DNA of 64,000 nt from contig OX352774.1 of the NCBI GenBank assembly GCA_947095535.1, forward strand, positions 260,683,843 to 260,747,842. Direction: 5' to 3'. This DNA is from Poecilobothrus nobilitatus. Its lineage: Eukaryota > Arthropoda > Insecta > Diptera > Dolichopodidae. A program made the translations under genes and the position numbers. Of the stretch, positions 61,305-64,000 are shown piece by piece. The notes below the pieces were generated by a model. It worked only from the letters and a program-made list of their open reading frames with translations. It ran no database searches and was not told where the DNA came from. Every line of letters begins with the position of its first letter. The stretch's first letter is position 1.

Positions 61305-61770
61305 AGAAACTAGATAAAACAAGGTAGAATGTAAATCAACGGTTTTTAAAGGCGCACAATTTTAAAAGACAATATAAACTGTTTAGAATTATTGTGCTTT
61401 GCATCAAAATTTGAAAATTTTGACACATAACGGTAAATTTATAAAATAAATTGCAAAATGTTGCATAATTTTAATATTGTTTTGAAGGTAAAAAAGATTC
61501 CAGTCGAATGACGTTTCTAAATTGAGCAAATGTTAAATAGAACTAGAGATATACACATATAAAAATAGGGTTTTGACGTAGCCCTATGAAAAAATTGTTT
61601 TACAACATTAATTTGTTTTATGAGACCTACCTATGGTTAAAATTTTATTGCTCTATCTTTAACGGTGTAGAAGTTTTGTAAACAAATGGACGGACAGGCG
61701 GACAGAGTGCAACTAATAGTCACATTTTTTTAAAAATTTTTTGGGAATATGCTAAAAAGTACATATTCAA
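61305..61770 (-). mobile_element. DINE-like element, minus strand
   Basis: It is very similar to 14800-15300 in order and sequence: AACAAGGTAGAATGTAAA(T), CAACGGTTTTTAAA, GGCGCACA, ACATAACGGTAAATTTA, AAAAATAGGGTTTT, ATGAGACCTACCTATGG, then a GGACGGACAGGCGGACAGAG tract and ATGCTAAAAAG. In forward (minus-strand) reading it therefore begins CTTTTTAGCATATTCCC. About 35 bp of the CCGTAATGG block present at 14800 is missing. It is non-coding. Confidence 0.8.
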
Positions 61771-61865
61771 AGAACCGTAAAAATAATTACAATATGAATT
61801 TGAAAAGAAAATTTGTTAAATCGTAACTTGCAAGATCAAGTTATAATCTAAACATTAAATTAAGA

Positions 61866-61905
61866 AGGTAAACACCGAGCGAGTGTGGGTTCGAACTTCC
61901 TGTCC
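61866..61905 (+). repeat. tRNA-like fragment related to 14650
   Basis: TAAACACCGAGCGAGTGT followed by GGGTTCGAACTTCC matches TAAACACCGAAGGAGTGT / GGGTTCGAATCCC on the minus strand at 14650-14730. Only the variable region and T arm remain; no A box is visible. Both copies lie within about 130 bp of a DINE-like element, but in different relative orientations. Confidence 0.5.
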
Positions 61906-64000
61906 ACATTTATGAGACAGAGAAATGCTTTAAAAAAAAAATAAATAAATAAATTTAAATATTATTCATATTTATCTGCGGTACAGTGTTGTAGAAAAAC
62001 GAAGATGAAAGGCAACATTAAACCAAACCAAAGTAAACGAAGAAGAATGGTATATCTATTAATTTTGAAAATTTCTTCAAAATGTTTTACTATATAATAA
62101 TCAAATATATTTCAATATGAATTTTAAGAATAGCGATAAGTATATATAGGTACCTTATAGTATTCATTGACAACTCATTATATTTTTCTTTGTTATTTAT
62201 TTAATAAAATACTTAAAATATTTATTTATTTAATAAAGTACTTTTATAAAGGATATTTTAAATTTGTTTTTGTTATTTATTGTATATTTTTGTTGTGCAA
62301 AAGGTTAAAAACTAAATTATTCGTTTCCCGTGTATTTTTTTTTTTGCGCTTTGTTTTTTTTTTTACTATAAAATAAATTCTTTGCTCTGAAAAATAAAAT
62401 AAAGGTAGAAAAAAAAAAAAAACAAAACGAAACTAATATTTTATTTATTTTTGAAAATGGAAATGAAATAATATTAAAATTAAATTATTTTTGGGTTTTA
62501 TTATATTTAAACACAATAAAATTAATAACGAAGTGTTAATTTATCCTTTCAAAATGTTTTGCAGTCGCATGTGATTTCTTTTTTTTTTTTTTCATGTCTT
62601 TATTTTTATTTCGTCCATTTTCGCGGCTACTACCTACATGATAGTCAGTATAGACTAAAAAAAAAAAAAAAACAGCAGCACTGATGGTGGTATAAAGTGG
62701 TAATTGTTGTACCAATTCGTCCGGGGATGCCACATAAATTTGTTTTATTTTTTTTTTTGCTCTTGTTGTTCTGTGAGCAAAAAAAAAAAGGTAAAAAAAC
62801 TTTTTTTTTTTTGAAAATATTTTTATGTAAACGTAAGACTTCTGTAGAATTTGAAATAAATTCTTGTATAGAAATTAACACGAAGTATGTATTTAATGGA
62901 TTTTTGAATAAATTAAAAGAAAAAATACAAAAATTTATTTTTTTTTGTTTTTGGGTTCAGAAGCAATTTTTTAAATTAATTATTTTAAATTTAAAAAAAA
63001 ATTTGTTGAATTCGAAATTAGTAGCTATTAGTAAATACTTGTGTTCTTTTTGTTGAACTTTTTTTTTAATTTTTTTTTTTTAACTTTTCTGATCTGTTTT
63101 GGGTCATCTTTTTATTTAAAACAATGGCAATTAGTAGCAATGTATGTTTTATTTAAAAAAAAAAAAAACAACAAAAAAAAAACAACAAAAAAAAAACAAA
63201 GTAATCAAAAAATTAATGACAAATGATTATTAGGAGTATAAATTAGAAATTGTATCTTTAAGATATTGTAGTTTAGGTTAAAATTATCTTTTTATATATG
63301 TGATTCATAAAGAATTTTTTTTTTTTTAATAAATTAATATTTAAATAAATAATTATCGAAAATTTTGGTTATTTTAAAGATTTAATTGATTTTTTTTTTT
63401 ATTTTATAGACGATAATAAAATATGAGTTAACATTATTGCCCAAAATATCTCTATAGATGCTTTAAATTATTTCTACATAGTGTCTTTTTACAAGGACAT
63501 AAAACATTAAAAAATTTTAGTTCAAGATTTAAAATTCGGCTGTATGCATAAAATTTGATGTTTTATTTTAAAGCAACCGTATTAGGATTGTGTTCACGAA
63601 TTATCCGTCTATTATCCGTAATTATGTCGTAATATTCCGGTGACTGTTCTCCTCATGTCCTAGACTTTGTTGTAATAGATTGTTTTCAGATTGGCATTTT
63701 ATACATTTCATTATGAGGAAATGATAACAGAATATTGAAAATATTTTAAGAAAATCGTGGTGATGTCGTTTCTAAAGATGTAAAAATTAAAAAAAGGAGC
63801 AACGATGGGTAATACTTATAATATATATATAATATTATTAAAAAAAAAATTAAAATATACTTTTTTGTGAATTTTAAAGATTTTTTTTTATCAATTTTGA
63901 AAATTTAGAAGCAGACGTCATATATTTTTAGTTTTTAAAATAAAAAACAAAAACAAAAGTTCACTTAGATGGTTTTAAGATTAAGTACATACAAATAATT
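61906..64000. other. AT-rich non-coding DNA; GC-richer spot at 62610-62740
   Basis: Homopolymers are frequent (62578-62593, 62657-62672, 62749-62758, 63158-63187). At 62610-62740 the DNA is less AT-rich. On the minus strand 62682-62733 it reads MASPDELVQQLPLYTTIS, ending at a T run followed by AG. I see no support for a gene beyond the look of the peptide. The 119-codon plus-strand frame at 62697-63056 is Phe/Lys-rich. A mildly GC-richer, non-repetitive patch lies at 63590-63720. Confidence 0.4.

Noticed and set aside
62697..63056. Longest open frame in the window (119 codons)
   Set aside because: It is rich in Phe and Lys from T and A runs, with no domain, signal or context that supports a gene.

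Overview
The window looks like nuclear DNA from a higher fly (Diptera), probably deep intronic or intergenic. By eye it is about three quarters or more A+T. It carries many poly-A/poly-T runs of 10-24 bases, (TA)n blocks and TATGTA-rich stretches. It also holds many decayed transposable elements, including DINE-1/INE-1-like (Helitron-related) repeats of a kind typical of flies. I found no convincing intact protein-coding gene, no rRNA, no intact tRNA gene and no CRISPR array. The longest open frames (about 120 codons) are low complexity or lie inside repeats. Placement in Diptera is inference from repeat style, and I do not name a species.

Layout. 1-1.4 kb: a minus-strand fragment of a DINE-like element, then a plus-strand 5' fragment. 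2.3-2.8 kb: a strong hairpin and a decayed Jockey-type LINE reverse transcriptase tail. 4.9-5.1 kb: a 22-bp minisatellite. 12.16-12.85 kb: a complete non-autonomous hAT element with a perfect 8-bp target duplication. 14.65-15.3 kb: a tRNA-like sequence plus a minus-strand DINE-like copy. 17.7-18 kb and 21.6-25.2 kb: plus-strand DINE-like copies. The last of these (24.0-25.2 kb) has perfect 12-bp inverted ends and six 142-bp central tandem repeats. 26.9 kb: a tRNA-like SINE head. 30.2-30.5 kb and 34.7-35.0 kb: two further LINE remnants. 31.6-32.2 kb: a DINE-like copy. 32.36-33.08 kb: a hAT-like inverted-repeat element. 36.04-36.25 kb: a small open frame with a CxCxxC motif. 39.4-40.5 kb: a large foldback with arms of about 470 bp; a single-arm relative lies at 51.5-52.0 kb. 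42.5-43.7 kb: a second copy of the 21.6-kb element. 45.5 and 47.9 kb: two copies of another dispersed repeat. 50.7 kb: a second SINE head. 57.8-59.35 kb: a DINE-like copy interrupted by an inverted-repeat element. 60.3-60.5 kb: a short foldback. 61.3-61.9 kb: a DINE-like copy and a tRNA-like fragment.

The parts form no gene pathway. The window is best read as a record of repeated insertion by Helitron-like, hAT-like, LINE, SINE and foldback elements into very AT-rich DNA, followed by decay. The most notable object is the 24.0-25.2 kb element, whose 142-bp central array parallels the satellite-seeding DINE-TR1 elements of Drosophila.
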